Assembly (NCBI GenBank): GCA_044868005.1
Contig: JBIOVX010000230.1
Location: forward strand, 7,291-71,290
From: DATARR01 sp044868005
GTDB taxonomy: Bacteria; Acidobacteriota; Thermoanaerobaculia; Multivoradales; UBA5704
Length of the DNA stretch: 64,000 bases
Direction of reading: 5' to 3'
Each line of letters starts with the position of its first letter. Positions within the stretch are counted from its first letter, which is position 1. The notes beneath the pieces were generated by a model that saw only the letters and a list, made by a program, of their open reading frames with translations, ran no database searches and was not told the DNA's origin. The translations under genes and the position numbers were made by a program. This document shows positions 7,807 to 16,858 of this stretch, piece after piece.

Positions 7807-8964
7807 CTACTGACCGCGCGATAGTGGCACTTGGCTGGGTTCAACCGGCGCAAGGTGAGCGGAACCAACGGCCGTTGGAAGATCGACAGTGAAAACGCAT
7901 CCCTTCCCGGGAAGATCGCGCACCCGAAGCTCGCCACCGTTCGCTTCGACGCCTTCGCGGGCGATGACCAACCCAAGTCCGAGTCCGCTCCGATTGAAGC
8001 CACGTTGGCGGAAGGGCTGAAAAAGCTCATTGACGAAGCCAGGAGGCAGGCCGCCGCACTCGTCCTCTACCTCGATCAGCACCCGACCTGACACTGTCGT
8101 TGTATCGGTCCTGAGCACGACCCGTCCTAGTGGTCGCGAGAACTTGAAGGCGTTCTGCAGCAAGTTCCCGAGGGCGGCGGCCAAAAGTTGCCGATTAATG
8201 TCGATCGCCACGCCCCCGGCGACCTTTGTCACCGTAAGCTCTCGGCGTTGCGCACTCGCCTCGATTGTGGCGGCGAGTGCGACTTCCTCCATGAACTCGG
8301 CGAGTGCCACCCGCTCGCGGCGGTTCGTTTCCGCTTCGAGTCTGACTTCGGCGAGCGAACCGTCGATCAGGTCGCGGAGGCCAAGGAGCGCGCGGCCGAG
8401 CATCATGCCGGTGTTGCTGCTGATCCCTATCGTGCCTGTCTTCAAGGCCTCGTAGGCCAGGAGGGCGTTGTTGAGGAGATTGCGGAGCTCGTGCGCGAAA
8501 ATCCCGCGCCGCTCAGTGTCCAGACTGGCGACGGAGCGATCGCGTTGATGCGCAAACTCGGTGACAGCCTCCGCAATCACCTCGTCGAGGCACCGATTCA
8601 GGGTTCGGAATTCGTCGGCCGTTATAGGCGCCTGCAATTCGTCGGCGAGTGCCGTGATCGCCTGGCAGACGTCACCATAACCCTGTACCACCTGGGCGAT
8701 GCTGAACCCTGCGCCCAGAAGCTCACCGCCTTGCCGGCTAGCGCTTTCCCCCATCTCCGATGGCGCCCCAATCTTGGCCGCGGCATCGGGTCGTTCCACG
8801 GTGTCTTGCTCACGTCGCAGAACTGCCTCGAGCTGCCTCAGGAACAGAGGAACGCCATCCCTGAGCTCGGCCTCGGTCGGGCGCGGCGCGGTGCGCGCCA
8901 GTAGCCTGGCCCGCGATGCCGCGACAATTGACTCGTGATGGAGTGTCAGAAACTCATGAAGCAT
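7807..8964 (-). CDS. sensor histidine kinase (soluble)
   Basis: The 385-aa protein has no transmembrane segment. The N-terminal 150 residues form a helical sensor region (MLHEFLTLHHESIVAASRAR). A dimerisation/phosphotransfer helix follows with the H-box FAHELRNLLNN, then an ATPase domain with N-box NLLQNAFKF, G1 DECGGLP and G2 GLGLGLVIA. It should autophosphorylate on the H-box His and pass phosphate to an unlinked regulator, since no receiver gene is adjacent. The start at 8964 is supported by GAGGAGG seven bases upstream; the frame is open much further but without signal. A 10-bp inverted repeat lies about 50 bp before the start. Confidence 0.88.
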   Translation of the reverse strand: MLHEFLTLHHESIVAASRARLLARTAPRPTEAELRDGVPLFLRQLEAVLRREQDTVERPDAAAKIGAPSEMGESASRQGGELLGAGFSIAQVVQGYGDVCQAITALADELQAPITADEFRTLNRCLDEVIAEAVTEFAHQRDRSVASLDTERRGIFAHELRNLLNNALLAYEALKTGTIGISSNTGMMLGRALLGLRDLIDGSLAEVRLEAETNRRERVALAEFMEEVALAATIEASAQRRELTVTKVAGGVAIDINRQLLAAALGNLLQNAFKFSRPLGRVVLRTDTTTVSGRVLIEVEDECGGLPPGFVNELFQPFRQRGFNRSGLGLGLVIAREGVEANGGELRVRDLPGKGCVFTVDLPTAVGSAHLAPVEPSQVPLSRGQ

Positions 8965-9014
8965 CGGGCACCTCCTCTCGTGGCAAGGGGGCCGGGCACC
9001 TTGAGGCGGCGAGC

Positions 9015-9039
9015 CCTCAGAGTGTACTCCACTCTGAGG
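9015..9039. promoter_or_regulatory. perfect inverted repeat upstream of the histidine kinase gene
   Basis: CCTCAGAGTG (9015-9024) and CACTCTGAGG (9030-9039) are perfect 10-bp arms around TACTC. They lie 51-75 bp upstream of the kinase start on the minus strand. This could be an operator or a hairpin in the leader. The rest of 8965-9200 has no gene. Confidence 0.45.
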
Positions 9040-9204
9040 AAGAGGGCGGGCTCGCCCCCGCCACCTCACGCCCTCCCGTTCAGGGCCAGCCCGCCCTAAC
9101 CCTAGACTAAACCGGAAGCGGCAAGTCTGGCGGCGGCGGCTGGGGAGGGCCGGCGCTCGTGAGCGGCGGTTTCGCATCCCTCCACATCGCCCAAGAGCTT
9201 CCGC

Positions 9205-9300
9205 GCATCGCTCCACGCGCGTCCGCGCATCGCCTGGATGCCTCCGCGCAGCATCCGCCGCATATGCGCCGCATCGTCCGCAGGATGCGGCCCTCCGGTG
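9205..9300. repeat. second cluster of ATGCGCCGCAT-type repeats
   Basis: Words such as CCGCGCATCG, GCAGCATCCGCCGCAT and ATGCGCCGCATCGTCCGCAG recur here. The segment around 9248-9275 matches 6707-6733 almost exactly. Both clusters sit beside AlpA-related sequence. Confidence 0.5.
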
Positions 9301-9307
9301 GAGTGAC

Positions 9308-9530
9308 TCAGACTTCGGCGAAGACGTATCCGTTCAACAGCCGCGTCGGCCGTTCGAGTAGCAGCGAAAGCGCCTTGGCAACGGTAGCCGGGTTCCTGCC
9401 CTTCGACGAGATTTCCGTCCGCATGAATCCCGGATTGACCGCAATCGCTGCCACACCGGTCCCTCGTATCTCCGCTGCCAACACGGCGGTGATGACGCCC
9501 GCGACAGGCTCGTGATGGCTTCCTCCGTGG
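9308..9530 (-). pseudogene. fossil: SDR C-terminal fragment fused to an AlpA fragment
   Basis: On the minus strand 9499-9308 reads AAEIRGTGVAAIAVNPGFMR, TEIS and, at the end, LLLERPTRLLNGYVFAEV then TGA. This is the C-terminal third of a short-chain dehydrogenase/reductase (NPGFMRT motif). Immediately upstream, 9530-9500 reads EEAITSLSR and matches the AlpA-like gene at 6964 nearly base for base (GCGACAGGCTCGTGAT). No start or Rossmann motif is present. The junction joins two unrelated gene pieces, so this is a non-functional relic. Confidence 0.6.
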
Positions 9531-9726
9531 ACCGCGGCGCCTCCCTACCGGCTCTGCAATCAAGGCTCGGGCCGTACCAGGAGCGAAGGCCGCTGCTTCC
9601 AGAGGTGGACCCAGGATTTGCGGGGAGACCGCCAGGGCAAGCTCTACGCCCAGGTCGCACCCGCCTTTCGCGCCCGCCGTCTTCATGAGTACGGGACACC
9701 GGAGCCGTGAAATGCTTCTTGCTCTC

Positions 9727-11043
9727 CTAAACCCCGGGCGCGGCGACGCTCTCCGTCTCTCGGACCGCGAGCACTTTGTCGACTCGGCGCCCATCCATGT
9801 CGATCACCTCAAAGCGCCAGCCGCGCCACTCGAAATGGTCACCTGTCTCAGGCACGCGCCCCATCCTCCACATGACGATCCCGCCCACCGTCCGGAACTC
9901 TTCCAGCTCGTCGCCATCGGCAGCGGTCAGCCCCAGAACCTCGGTTAGATCGGAACCCGCAAGCATTCCATCCAGCAGCCATGAGCCGTCATCCCGCTGC
10001 ACGGACATCGGCCCTTCCTGGGCCGTTGTGGGCAGTTCGCCGACGATGGCCCGCATCACGTCATGCAGAGTCACCAATCCTTCGATGCCGCCGTACTCAT
10101 CGAATACCAAGGCCAGATGGCTGCCGGCTTCACGCAACCGATTGAGCGCCCGCAGCGCCGACATACCCTCTGGCAAGTAGAGCGGCTCCTTCAGAACCGA
10201 GCGAAGATCCGGCCTCTCGCCGGCCATGACCTTGCCCCACAGGTCCTTGACAGAAATTATCCCTAGAACCCGATCGGGCACTCCTTCAAAGACCGGAAAG
10301 TAGAAGTGTTCGCTCTCGCCGATCTTGGACCAGTTCACTTCCGGAGAAGCATCCACCTCCAGAGACACCATCGACCAGCGCGGTGTGACGAGCTCGCCAA
10401 GCCGCCGCTCTCCGAGCCGAAGCACGCGGGCTACGATCTCCTGCTCTCCCTCCTCAAACACCCCTGCCCGGGTCCCCTGTTTCAAAAGATGCTTCAGCTC
10501 CTCCTCCGTTACGGGTAGGTCGTCGGATGGACGAGCACCCAGGAACCGCAGCACGAGCCGTGTGGAACCATCCAGCACGTAAACGGCCGGAGCTGTCACT
10601 CGTGAAAGGATCTTCAGGGGACGCGCCAGCATCGCCGCGATCCGCTCCGGCGCATTCAGGGCCAGTTGCTTGGGAACCAGCTCCCCGAAAACCAGGGAAA
10701 GATATGTGATGCCAATAACCACGATGCCGATGCCGATTGCCTCGCTGTAGGGCGCTAGGATACGCGCTCGTGCAATCCGTGCTGCGAGTTCCTCCGCCAG
10801 CGTTGCGCCGCCGAACGCGCCGGCCAGGATGCCGACCAGGGTGATACCGATCTGGACCATCGAGAGAAAGCGGCCGGGAGAGCCCGCTAACTCCAGTGCC
10901 ACCCGAGCATTGCGATCTCCCGCGTCCGCGCGTTGCCGGAGCCGAACCTTGCGGGCCGAAACCAACGCAATCTCAGACATGGCGAGCACGCCGTTCAGAA
11001 GGACCAACAGCACGATGAGAAGAACCTCGGTAGCGACCACCAT
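9727..11043 (-). CDS. HlyC/CorC (CNNM)-family transporter with CBS pair
   Basis: The 438-aa protein starts with a CNNM/DUF21 membrane domain of three to four helices (residues 1-180; NGVLAMSEIALVSARK, SLVFGELVPKQLALN). Two CBS motifs follow (about 200-325; VTPRWSMVSL, LALVFDEYGGIEGLVTLHD) and then a C-terminal CorC_HlyC domain (VGGIVMWRMGRVPETGDHFE). Such proteins are inner-membrane ion (Mg/Co) efflux or sensing proteins; the older name hemolysin is misleading. Length is typical. It appears monocistronic, with 399 bp to the next gene upstream. Confidence 0.93.
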   Translation of the reverse strand: MVVATEVLLIVLLVLLNGVLAMSEIALVSARKVRLRQRADAGDRNARVALELAGSPGRFLSMVQIGITLVGILAGAFGGATLAEELAARIARARILAPYSEAIGIGIVVIGITYLSLVFGELVPKQLALNAPERIAAMLARPLKILSRVTAPAVYVLDGSTRLVLRFLGARPSDDLPVTEEELKHLLKQGTRAGVFEEGEQEIVARVLRLGERRLGELVTPRWSMVSLEVDASPEVNWSKIGESEHFYFPVFEGVPDRVLGIISVKDLWGKVMAGERPDLRSVLKEPLYLPEGMSALRALNRLREAGSHLALVFDEYGGIEGLVTLHDVMRAIVGELPTTAQEGPMSVQRDDGSWLLDGMLAGSDLTEVLGLTAADGDELEEFRTVGGIVMWRMGRVPETGDHFEWRGWRFEVIDMDGRRVDKVLAVRETESVAAPGV

Positions 11044-11335
11044 CCCAGCCGCCTCCTACTTCGGCGCCGCCCATTCTAATCGGCGTCGGTGACGGACCCG
11101 CCCGCTACGCGACTGACCGGTCGCCAGCGTGAGCAGTCGCACCGTCTCTCCCGCACTAGAGAGCGCGCCATTGAGCGCAAGTCAGCGCTAGTGGAGCGCT
11201 GGAACGTAGGGAGCGACCCGGCAGGGAGCGTTGGGAGCGTGGTCGCCCTCGTTCGAGCGCGAACTACAGGGAAACCGGACTGGCGATGTTTACGGTGGAT
11301 TGCGCTTGCCCGACCGTCTCATTATCCTTTACCTC

Positions 11336-11410
11336 CGATCCCGCCGAGCCAGAGTGATCTTCAACGCCGGCGGCGTGAGGAGCGTCGTCGTAACCACCAT
11401 CACCTCGCGG
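11336..11410 (-). pseudogene. fossil C-terminus of a CPA2 antiporter
   Basis: The minus strand reads EVMVVTTTLLTPPALKITLA then RRDR. This matches the end of the intact antiporter encoded at 12759-14108 (MVIVTTFLTPPVLKITLARS). Only about 25 residues remain. The rest of the 399-bp gap 11044-11442 shows no gene or clear repeat. Confidence 0.6.
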
Positions 11411-11442
11411 CCGCTGCCTCAGCGGGTCATATCGGGGGCATT

Positions 11443-12708
11443 CTAGAACTTCTGTCGTCTCTGGACCCGAGAGTCATGGTCGCGACTGAACGCCACCGGC
11501 AACGCCTTCACCCCCCGCAAGACAAGCCCGCCTCGCCACTGCAACGCCTCCGGGGACACGGCCAGCCGCAAGCCAGGAAATCGGCGGACGAGCGTGCCGA
11601 TCGCGATCTGCCCCTCCAGCCGGGCGAGCGGCGCGCCCAGGCAGTAGTGAACCCCGAGTCCGAAGGCCAGATGCTTGTTCGGCTCGCGCGTGATGTCGAG
11701 CGAATACGGGCTTTCAAAGAGCTGCTCATCACGGTTGGCGGATGCGAGCACGGCAAAGACAAGCGCTCCTCGCTGGATGGTGACAGCGCCAATCCTGACA
11801 TCCTCGCGTGCGTAACGCTCGGTGGCGGTTTCGAGGGGGCCATCGAAGCGGAGAAGCTCCTCAACCGCCGGCCTGATGAGCGCAGGATCTTGCCGTAGCC
11901 TCTCGATCTGATCAGGGTGCTGAAGCAACGCCAGCACGCCGTTGCCAATCAGGTTGACCGTGGTTTCATGACCCGCTACCAGGAGAAGGAAGATCATGGC
12001 CAAGATCTCGTCCTCGCTCAACTGCTCGCCGGCCTCTTCAGTCTGCACCAGAGCGCTGACCAGGTCGTCGCGCGGCTCGAGACGCCGGCTTCTCACCAGC
12101 CTGCGGATGTAGCGCATGAAGGCCAGGACGTTCGGAATGGCCTTCAACATACCCCAGCCGGAAGAGTTGCTCGATACGATGGCGCTCGACCAGCGGTGGA
12201 ACCGGTGGCGGTCCTCCACCGGTATGCCCAGCATCTCCGCAATAATCGTTGTCGGCACCGGCAGCGCGTAGTCACGGATCAGATCCATTCGTCCGCGGCG
12301 CTCGGCAGCGTCCAGCAGGCCGTCGGTGAGCGCCTGGATGCGCTCGCGCATCCGATCGACCAGCCGTGGGGTGAAGGCCTTGTGGACGAGGGCGCGGAGC
12401 CTCGTGTGGTCCGGCACATCGAGGTCGAGCATGTTGCGCGTCAGGGGGAGGAACATCGCGGGAACCCAGGGCTGCTTGGCGGCCTGTTCCGGCGTCAGCG
12501 CGTTTCGCCTGTTTTTGACGAAGCGCTCGTCCTTCAGGGCCGCCGCTACGTCATTGTAACGGGTGATGAGCCAGGCCGTTTGCTTGTCGGGGAGGACCAC
12601 GCGGTGGACGGGTGACTCGGCGCGCAGGCGGGTGTAGAACGGATATGGATTTGCCTTGAATTCCGGACTCGCGATGTTGACGGCAGAACCCTGGGGCAGC
12701 GGTTTCAT
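11443..12708 (-). CDS. cytochrome P450
   Basis: The 421-aa soluble bacterial P450 has the I-helix oxygen-binding motif AGHETT, the K-helix ExxR as EELLR and the heme-binding loop FGLGVHYCLG with the Cys ligand. The N-terminal part (NPYPFYTRLRAESPVHRV) and DVPDHTRLRALVHKAFTPR are typical of CYP107-like class I enzymes, which hydroxylate secondary metabolites, fatty acids or xenobiotics. No ferredoxin or ferredoxin reductase gene is adjacent, so electrons must come from elsewhere. The substrate cannot be inferred. Confidence 0.96.
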   Translation of the reverse strand: MKPLPQGSAVNIASPEFKANPYPFYTRLRAESPVHRVVLPDKQTAWLITRYNDVAAALKDERFVKNRRNALTPEQAAKQPWVPAMFLPLTRNMLDLDVPDHTRLRALVHKAFTPRLVDRMRERIQALTDGLLDAAERRGRMDLIRDYALPVPTTIIAEMLGIPVEDRHRFHRWSSAIVSSNSSGWGMLKAIPNVLAFMRYIRRLVRSRRLEPRDDLVSALVQTEEAGEQLSEDEILAMIFLLLVAGHETTVNLIGNGVLALLQHPDQIERLRQDPALIRPAVEELLRFDGPLETATERYAREDVRIGAVTIQRGALVFAVLASANRDEQLFESPYSLDITREPNKHLAFGLGVHYCLGAPLARLEGQIAIGTLVRRFPGLRLAVSPEALQWRGGLVLRGVKALPVAFSRDHDSRVQRRQKF

Positions 12709-12758
12709 GGGGGTCAGGCGAGCTTAGCAGCAGATGGCGCGCCTCCGCCGAGGTCTTT

Positions 12759-14108
12759 TCAGTCGGAGGCCGCCGGCTGTTTCCTGGCCGGCGTCCTCGG
12801 CCCCCGGGACGACCGCGCCAAAGTGATCTTGAGCACCGGCGGCGTGAGGAATGTCGTTACGATCACCATCACAACCACCGCCGCGAAGATCGGCGGCGAG
12901 ATCACCCGCTCGCCGTGGAGCAGGAGTTGCGTGCCGATGCCGGCGAATATCAAGCCCACTTCGCCCCGGGGCACCATGCCGACGGCCACGGAAAGACGGT
13001 CGAGCCTCCGCTCCAGCACGCCGCCGGCGCAGATCATCTTACCCAGAATGGCGACGAGAGATAGCAACGCCGCGAAGCCCAGCACTTCCGCGCGGCGGAA
13101 GCTCGCGAGGTCCACCCTCACCCCCATGAGCACGAAGAAGATCGGAACCAGGAAACCCGCGATCGGATGGATCAGCTCTTCAATCGAATGCTTGGTCCGC
13201 TCGCCCAGATCCCGGAATCCCACGCCGTCAAGAATTAGGCCGGCGGCAAAAGCCCCGACGATCGTCGCGAGACCGATGCGGTCCGCCAGATAGGCTAGGA
13301 GAAAACACGCAGCAAGCGAGAGGGCGAGCAGCATTCCCTGGATCCGGAAAACGCCTGCCTGCCGGAAGACCTTTCGGGAGAGCCAACCGCCGACTAGAAT
13401 CGCGCCGACCAGAAACGCCAGTGCCTTGCCAATGATCGCCAGCGTGGTTGGAAAGGCGAGGCTGCCGCCTGTGTTCGCAGCGCTGATGGTGCCCACCACC
13501 ACCGAGAGGATGACCAGGCCGAGGATGTCGTCGATGATAGCCGCGCCGAGAATGATCTTCGACTCTGGGGCTGCGAGCTTGCCAAGATCCTTCAGCACAC
13601 GCGCCGTGATTCCGACGCTGGTGGCGCAAAGGGTGGCGCCGATGAACACGTGGACGAGCACGTTCTCCTCTGGCAGCATCCAGGCTGAGATTCCCCAGCC
13701 GAGGAAGAATGGAGCAACAACACCGAGCACCGCCACCAGCAGGCTCGACCAACCCACCGACAGCATCTCCTGCACATTCGATTCAAGACCAACCTGGAAC
13801 AGCAGTAGGACCACTCCCAACTGAGCGAGGACCTCGAGGCCCACCGAGGCATGCAGGAATTCCAGTCCCCCGAAGCCGAGAAGCGCCAGATTGCCGAGCG
13901 CCATGCCGAAGATCAGCTCACCCAATACTGCCGGCTGCTTCAAGCGTTCGAAGAGCTCACCGCCGAGCTTGGCCGCCGCCAAGATGATCACCAGCCCGAG
14001 GAGAACCGGCACTACCGGTCCGCCATGGCTGGCAGCGTCAGATCCGGCCGGGGCTGCCGTTGCGTTCGCGAGCGCTGGCACCAGGCCGAGTACGATCATG
14101 GCGAACAT
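12759..14108 (-). CDS. CPA2-family Na+(K+)/H+ antiporter
   Basis: The 449-aa protein has about 13 hydrophobic helices typical of the KefB/NapA-type CPA2 family. The exchange core shows the Asp pair in AAIIDDILGLVI, as expected for electrogenic cation/proton antiporters, plus FQVGLESN and VPRGEVGLIFAGIG. There is no C-terminal TrkA-N/RCK domain; the tail is a short basic segment. It is preceded by 5 bp after a 59-aa gene on the same strand, so the two are probably one operon. A 25-residue fossil of a second copy lies at 11336. Confidence 0.93.
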   Translation of the reverse strand: MFAMIVLGLVPALANATAAPAGSDAASHGGPVVPVLLGLVIILAAAKLGGELFERLKQPAVLGELIFGMALGNLALLGFGGLEFLHASVGLEVLAQLGVVLLLFQVGLESNVQEMLSVGWSSLLVAVLGVVAPFFLGWGISAWMLPEENVLVHVFIGATLCATSVGITARVLKDLGKLAAPESKIILGAAIIDDILGLVILSVVVGTISAANTGGSLAFPTTLAIIGKALAFLVGAILVGGWLSRKVFRQAGVFRIQGMLLALSLAACFLLAYLADRIGLATIVGAFAAGLILDGVGFRDLGERTKHSIEELIHPIAGFLVPIFFVLMGVRVDLASFRRAEVLGFAALLSLVAILGKMICAGGVLERRLDRLSVAVGMVPRGEVGLIFAGIGTQLLLHGERVISPPIFAAVVVMVIVTTFLTPPVLKITLARSSRGPRTPARKQPAASD

Positions 14109-14113
14109 GATAC

Positions 14114-14293
14114 CTAGCCGAGGCCGTGTTCCGATGGCACATCCTGCAGAAGCTGGGATCTCTCCCTGCGGATCTCCTCCTCGAGGCCTTCCAGCTTGCG
14201 CGACCGCTCGGGGGAATCCTCTTCCTCAAGGGTTTTGGTAACTTCCTTCACCAGCTCTGCCAACCTTTCCAAGCCTGAATCGCCTCGGGTCAT
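14114..14293 (-). CDS. 59-aa charged coiled-coil protein upstream of the antiporter
   Basis: From ATG 14293, behind GAGAGGGAG, the frame reads MTRGDSGLERLAELVKEVTK, then TLEEEDSPERSRKLEGLEEE and IRRERSQLLQDVPSEHGLG. It is highly charged with heptad-like leucines, so a short helical or coiled-coil protein. It ends 5 bp before the antiporter ATG, so co-translation is likely, and it might be a regulatory or assembly partner. I do not recognise a family. Confidence 0.6.
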   Translation of the reverse strand: MTRGDSGLERLAELVKEVTKTLEEEDSPERSRKLEGLEEEIRRERSQLLQDVPSEHGLG

Positions 14294-14368
14294 GGGTTTT
14301 CTCCCTCTCGGGATGGCATGCTGCGACGAACGCCGAGGCCGCTATCGGCGGCGCAGCAGGAGGCATCT

Positions 14369-15007
14369 TCAGACCAGCCCCTTGTTGCGGGCATGAAAGG
14401 CCAGCTCGCCTCGACCATCGACCCCGAGCTTCTCGTAAATGTTGTGGAGATGGATCTTGACCGTGCCTTCGCTGATCTGTAATTGCTCGGCGATATTGCG
14501 GTTGCGCAAGCCGCGGGCGACCATGCTGACGATCTCCAACTCGCGCGGAGTCAACGACGGTTCGGCTGCGCGGCCTTCCTGCTCGCGCCGCAGCAGCTTC
14601 TCAAGCGCCCGGTTGGCGGAGCCTTTATCTACCCAGCGGCCCCCGGCGTAGACCTCGCGCACCGCATCTACGAGCAGCCGGGGCGCCGTCTCCTTGAGCA
14701 CGATGCCGCCGACTCCGAGCTGCAGGGCTTCGAGAAGCTGGGCCTCTTCGAGGTCGGCGGTGAGCAGGACTACCTGCGTCGGCAGTCCTTCCGTCTGCAG
14801 GTTCCGCAGCACCTGCAGGCCGTCGCACCGGGGCATTCGGATGTCGAGGATGAGGATGTCGGGCCGATAGAGACGCAGGGCTTTGAGCGTCTCTTCGCCA
14901 TCCCGGCAGCGGGCTACCACCGAGAAGTCCCGCGACAGCCGGAAGAGCTGCTCCAGCCCGTCGAGCACGATCGGGTGATCGTCCGCGAGGACGAGCCGGA
15001 TAGGCAT
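14369..15007 (-). CDS. NarL/FixJ-family response regulator
   Basis: The 212-aa protein starts MPIRLVLADDHPIVLDGLEQ with the acidic pocket DD. The phospho-acceptor Asp is in DILILDIRMPRCDG, Thr in VVLLTAD, and Lys in GGIVLKETAP. The LuxR helix-turn-helix follows (LTPRELEIVSMVARGLRNRN, GTVKIHLHNIYEKLGV). Its start overlaps the stop of the kinase gene by one base (TGATG), which defines a cognate two-component pair. Target genes are unknown. Confidence 0.95.
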   Translation of the reverse strand: MPIRLVLADDHPIVLDGLEQLFRLSRDFSVVARCRDGEETLKALRLYRPDILILDIRMPRCDGLQVLRNLQTEGLPTQVVLLTADLEEAQLLEALQLGVGGIVLKETAPRLLVDAVREVYAGGRWVDKGSANRALEKLLRREQEGRAAEPSLTPRELEIVSMVARGLRNRNIAEQLQISEGTVKIHLHNIYEKLGVDGRGELAFHARNKGLV

Positions 15008-16710
15008 CAAAGCCCGGCCCCGGCACAAGGAATGGCGATGTCGAGCCGCGCGCCGGAGGGGCTCGAATCGATAGCCAGGGTCCCCTGCAGCGAAGTGATC
15101 CGCTCCAGCAGCGTCCGTGGCCCGAGGTGGCCGCGGAGCAGGTCGGCGTGCGAGTAGCGGCCTTCGAAGGGAAAGCCCCGGCCGTTGTCCGCGACGGTAA
15201 TCGAAAGCGAATCGCCGTCGCTGCGTGTGATCTTCACCCTCACGGCCGAGGCTTCGCCGTGCCGTACGGCGTTGACCAGCGCCTCGCGCACGACGTGGTA
15301 GACCTCGCGCGCGAGCGGCTCGGAGATTGGTCCATCGAGCCCCTGCATCCGCAGCTCCGCCCGCAGGCCCCACTCCAATTCGGTCCTGCGCACCAGCTCG
15401 GCGACGCTGCCGGCGAGGCTCGACGCCTCTCCCGACCGGATGAGCGGCGGCGGCTTCAGTTCCTTGATGAAGAAGCGCAGATCGCGTTGCTCGCGAGCGA
15501 TCAGTTCCTGAAGCGTCTCCACCGAGGCTTGCGCCGCCCGCGGATTCTCTTCGAGCAGCCCGCGGATGGCGGCCAGCCGCAGGCCGATGCCGGTCAGCGA
15601 CTGCAGCACGCCGTCATGGAGATCGCGCGCCATTCGGATCCGCTCCTCGGTCGCCACGGTCTCCTGTAGGCGCTGGTTGAGGTAGAAGCTGTCGAGCCGG
15701 GTCGCCAGGATCCCCGAAACAATTTCGCCCAGTACCAGGTCGTCAGAGGTCATGGATTCCTTCTCGGCAAAGAACACCCGCCCTTCCAGTGACTCCGCCG
15801 CGATGGGCACCGACAGGACGGCATGAATGCCGAAGCGGCGTCGCAGGGCCGGATCGAGCGGAGCGCCCCGCCAGCGTGCGAGTCCAGAGGCCGTCTTGAA
15901 GAGCACGGTGCAGTTCGGGTCGGCGGCGTCGGGAGACAGGAAACTGGATTCTATGAGAGGCTCGGCCACCAAGCCACCAGAATCCTCTGGAGGGGTACGG
16001 CTCCAGGTCATATTGCCTCCCGCCCAGGAGGCGAAGAAGACAAAGGGCTCCTCCCGTTCGACCCATGCCAGCAGTACCCGAGGAGCGGCGAGCGCCCGGG
16101 CCGCGTGCTCCAGCAGGGCGCGCACCAGGGGCTCGATCTTCTGCGGTTCCGTCGGGGGCCAGGCAGCCACCCAGGCTAAGTCCCGTCGCGTCTGCTCCTC
16201 GTGCGCGCCGAGGTAGCCCAGGAGGACGGCCGTCACCGCCAGATAAACGCCGCGGACGATCAGGGAATAGCTCTGAAACGATGGATCGGCAACGATTACC
16301 GTGAAGTAAAGCCCCACCCCCAAATAGACCGCCAGCGACACCACCGCTGTCCACAGTGTTCCCCGCCACTGCCAGCGCAACGTGGCGCAGACGAGGGAGA
16401 ACACGAAATAGGCGGTGAAGGGGCTCGCCGGGCCGGCGGTGAAATAGATGAACAGCGAGAAAAAGGCGAGGTCGAAACTGTGCGTGATCAGCCGCTGGCG
16501 GTTCGACGGCGCATCGGAGCGCCAGACGAGCGCCGCGATGATGACCGCATAGACGACGTAGGAGACCAGCAGCGAGTAGGCGATGTGAGCGTACTTCGCG
16601 GGCTCTGTGGGATCGAACCAGACGGCGAACAGCGAGCAGGCAGCGAGGATCACCCGACCGCCAGCGATCAGGCGTTCGGCGCGGCTTTGCGGAGAGTACA
16701 ACGGTTCCAT
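15007..16710 (-). CDS. membrane sensor histidine kinase of the NarX/DesK (HisKA_3) type
   Basis: The 567-aa protein has about five or six N-terminal membrane helices (residues 15-185), a GAF-like domain (about 190-350; AVLSVPIAAESLEGRVFF), a HisKA_3 dimerisation domain with the phospho-His in MARDLHDGVLQSLTGIGLRL, and an ATPase domain (VREALVNAVRHGEA, DNGRGFPF, LGPRTLLERI). It should phosphorylate the NarL-type regulator encoded directly downstream. I prefer ATG 16710 (MEPLYSPQSRAERL) over a TTG six codons earlier. Confidence 0.93.
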   Translation of the reverse strand: MEPLYSPQSRAERLIAGGRVILAACSLFAVWFDPTEPAKYAHIAYSLLVSYVVYAVIIAALVWRSDAPSNRQRLITHSFDLAFFSLFIYFTAGPASPFTAYFVFSLVCATLRWQWRGTLWTAVVSLAVYLGVGLYFTVIVADPSFQSYSLIVRGVYLAVTAVLLGYLGAHEEQTRRDLAWVAAWPPTEPQKIEPLVRALLEHAARALAAPRVLLAWVEREEPFVFFASWAGGNMTWSRTPPEDSGGLVAEPLIESSFLSPDAADPNCTVLFKTASGLARWRGAPLDPALRRRFGIHAVLSVPIAAESLEGRVFFAEKESMTSDDLVLGEIVSGILATRLDSFYLNQRLQETVATEERIRMARDLHDGVLQSLTGIGLRLAAIRGLLEENPRAAQASVETLQELIAREQRDLRFFIKELKPPPLIRSGEASSLAGSVAELVRRTELEWGLRAELRMQGLDGPISEPLAREVYHVVREALVNAVRHGEASAVRVKITRSDGDSLSITVADNGRGFPFEGRYSHADLLRGHLGPRTLLERITSLQGTLAIDSSPSGARLDIAIPCAGAGL

Positions 16711-16858
16711 AACGCTCGGCGGACGCAACGCATGCTACCGCCGGTACCGGCCACGGATCGCCTATCGAAGGATATAGCCAGATATACCGAAAGGCAGATG
16801 CGAGCCGGGAGACGGCTTCTTATACTGGTCTCGAACTGTGATCCGGGAGGATGAATTC

